DNA from: Novosphingobium aquimarinum
GTDB lineage: Bacteria > Pseudomonadota > Alphaproteobacteria > Sphingomonadales > Sphingomonadaceae
DNA length: 64,000 bases
Direction of reading: 5' to 3'
Assembly: GCF_009746585.1 (NCBI RefSeq)
Contig: NZ_WRPO01000010.1
Location: 62,001 to 126,000, forward strand
Made by a program: the position numbers and the translations under genes. This document shows positions 62,841 to 64,000 of this stretch, in pieces. Under the pieces are notes generated by a model. The model searched no databases, was not told the DNA's origin, and saw only the letters and a list, made by a program, of their open reading frames with translations. Within the stretch, counting starts at the first letter, position 1. Every line of letters begins with the position of its first letter.

Positions 62841-63650
62841 TCAAATATTACATGTCTTGTCAATCGTAATACCGGGCGGATCGATCACCGCGCCGTCTAC
62901 GATGCTCTCACTATTCAATTCGCTCCCTCCGCCCCGCTTTCGGTCGAGCGGAAGATCGAAGACAACGGTCGCGCCGTAGCGGTCCGGAGCGTGGGGATCA
63001 TGCCTTCTTTTGTCCAGGGTCAGCACGCGGGTGGCCAGACCGAATGCCTCCTTCAGGTCATGCGTCACCATGATCACGGTCAGCGCGTAATCGTTCCATA
63101 GCCGCGTGATAAGCTTGTGCATGTCGGCTCTGATGCCGGGATCCAACGCGCCGAAAGGCTCGTCCAGCAAAAGAATGCGCGGACGCTTGATCAGGGCCTG
63201 AGCAATCGCGAGGCGCTGCTGCATGCCGCCCGACATCTGCGCTGGATAGAGATGAAGACTGTCGCCCAGCCCCACCGCGTGCAGCATCTCTTCGGCCTCC
63301 GCGATCGCGGCCTTGCGGCGGTTCCCGAACAGCCTGGCAGTGAGCGGTGCCCGCGCGCATTCGAAGCCGAACAGCGTATTGCCGAGCACTGTCAGATGCG
63401 GAAAGACCGAATAGCGCTGGAAAACGACGCCGCGATCGGGTTCGCACTCCGGCTTGAGCGGTTGACCATCGAGCAAGATGCGTCCGCCCGTCGGCGCTTC
63501 TTGCCCAAGCACCACGCGCAACAGGCTGCTCTTACCCGCGCCCGAGGGGCCGATGATCGAAACGAAGGCCCCATCTTCGATATCGAGATTGATACGTTCG
63601 AGCACGATCTTGTCGCCATACTCGACGCTGACGTCGCGCAGTTGCAGCAT
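62841..63650 (-). CDS. ABC transporter ATP-binding protein
   Basis: This 269-residue nucleotide-binding subunit of a nitrate/taurine/sulfonate-type importer has Walker A GPSGAGKSS near residue 37, a Q-loop in VVFQRYSVFPH, signature LSGG-equivalent MSGGMQQR near 150, Walker B ILLLDEPFGALD near 170 and the H-loop in MVTHD. A C-terminal tail of about 60 residues follows. ATG at 63650 has GGTGAG six bases upstream; a GTG at 63659 overlapping the permease stop is possible. Family and position suggest import of guanidine, urea or a related solute. Confidence 0.92.
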   Translation of the reverse strand: MLQLRDVSVEYGDKIVLERINLDIEDGAFVSIIGPSGAGKSSLLRVVLGQEAPTGGRILLDGQPLKPECEPDRGVVFQRYSVFPHLTVLGNTLFGFECARAPLTARLFGNRRKAAIAEAEEMLHAVGLGDSLHLYPAQMSGGMQQRLAIAQALIKRPRILLLDEPFGALDPGIRADMHKLITRLWNDYALTVIMVTHDLKEAFGLATRVLTLDKRRHDPHAPDRYGATVVFDLPLDRKRGGGSELNSESIVDGAVIDPPGITIDKTCNI

Positions 63651-63655
63651 CGCGC

Positions 63656-64000
63656 TCACCGGTTGGATCCGTGCGCCCAGCCAAAGGCACTGCGGCTGAT
63701 CCACACGAGAAACAGATCAATGACCGCCGCCAGCAGCGCGATCCAGGCCACGTAGGGGATGATCACATCCATTGCGAGATAACGGCGCACGAGGAATATG
63801 CGGTAGCCGAGCCCAACTTCCGCCGCGATCGCTTCGGCCGAAATGAGGAACACCCATGCCGGCCCAAGCGACAAGCGCACCGCTTCGATCAGGCGCGGCA
63901 TTGCTTGGGGCACGGCGACGCGCAAGATCAATTGCCAGGTACTCGCGCCAAGCGTCTGCGCCTTGACAATCTGCTCGCGTGGGAGGCTGCCGATATGCCC
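63656..64000 (-). CDS. ABC transporter permease, N-terminus beyond window
   Basis: The last 114 residues of a binding-protein-dependent permease read in from the right edge. The EAA loop is visible as EQIVKAQTLGASTWQLILRV (G in the conserved place), followed by VPQAMPRLIEAVRLSLGPAW and two membrane helices (about WVFLISAEAIAAEVG and VAWIALLAAVIDLFLVWI). The ATP-binding gene follows at once. The periplasmic binding protein gene is expected beyond the window. Confidence 0.93.
   Translation of the reverse strand, partial: GHIGSLPREQIVKAQTLGASTWQLILRVAVPQAMPRLIEAVRLSLGPAWVFLISAEAIAAEVGLGYRIFLVRRYLAMDVIIPYVAWIALLAAVIDLFLVWISRSAFGWAHGSNR

Noticed and set aside
1..64000. Mobile elements, CRISPR, tRNA or integrase-bounded genomic island
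   Set aside because: No transposase, integrase, terminal repeat, spaced repeat array or tRNA-like cloverleaf was seen in the window.

Overview
The window is GC-rich DNA from an alphaproteobacterium, most likely a sphingomonad (Novosphingobium/Sphingobium/Sphingomonas type). The grounds are the protein style of the ribosomal protein S12 end, three large TonB-dependent receptors, the density of catabolic genes and the tight ATGA/GTGA/TGATG gene overlaps. No rRNA, tRNA, IS element, phage gene or CRISPR array was seen. Genus and species cannot be fixed from the sequence alone.

Layout. (1) 1-299: the N-terminal part of rpsL, which carries Arg rather than Lys at position 88. (2) 903-8557, minus strand: a MalT/LAL-type LuxR regulator, a TonB-dependent receptor, a HyuA-like hydantoinase/oxoprolinase and a DUF917 protein, suggesting uptake and use of a hydantoin-like compound. 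A fragment of an amidohydrolase lies just upstream. (3) 9040-21427: a peptide and D-amino-acid module. An XRE-cupin regulator and an M19 dipeptidase are divergent from a long row: serine hydrolase, enolase-superfamily epimerase, POT peptide transporter, TonB receptor, DgcN-type DUF1611 protein, YkvI-type membrane protein and a second serine hydrolase. Two copies of a 30-bp near-palindrome, in the divergent gap and at the TonB receptor promoter, look like the operator of this module. (4) 21660-27583: a GGDEF protein, a PfkB sugar kinase and a third TonB receptor.

(5) 27957-53245: a dense catabolic island with an unusual mix: two TauD-type and one IPNS-type 2-oxoglutarate oxygenases, two paralogous TrzA/AtzB-like amidohydrolases, three MFS transporters, an AtzG-like small protein with an AtzE-like amidase whose catalytic Lys and cis-Ser are missing, a LigB extradiol dioxygenase, an acetamidase/formamidase, a Rieske oxygenase, an AraC regulator fused to a second acetamidase/formamidase domain, an SDR, a RutA/RutB-like pair, and a MarR-controlled PaoABC-like molybdenum hydroxylase. 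(6) 53385-55184: a membrane protein and a sterol-desaturase-family protein. (7) 55453-64000, minus strand: an ABC transporter, a CopG regulator, two DUF1989 proteins, a biotin-dependent urea/guanidine carboxylase and an allophanate hydrolase, which together match the guanidine carboxylase pathway.

Taken together, (5) and (7) look like a route that opens a nitrogen-rich heterocycle or guanidino compound by oxygenation, hydrolyses the C-N bonds step by step and releases ammonia and CO2 through allophanate. The individual enzyme families are clear. The substrate and the order of steps are inference. The boldest single novelty is the AraC-acetamidase fusion at 39952-42264.
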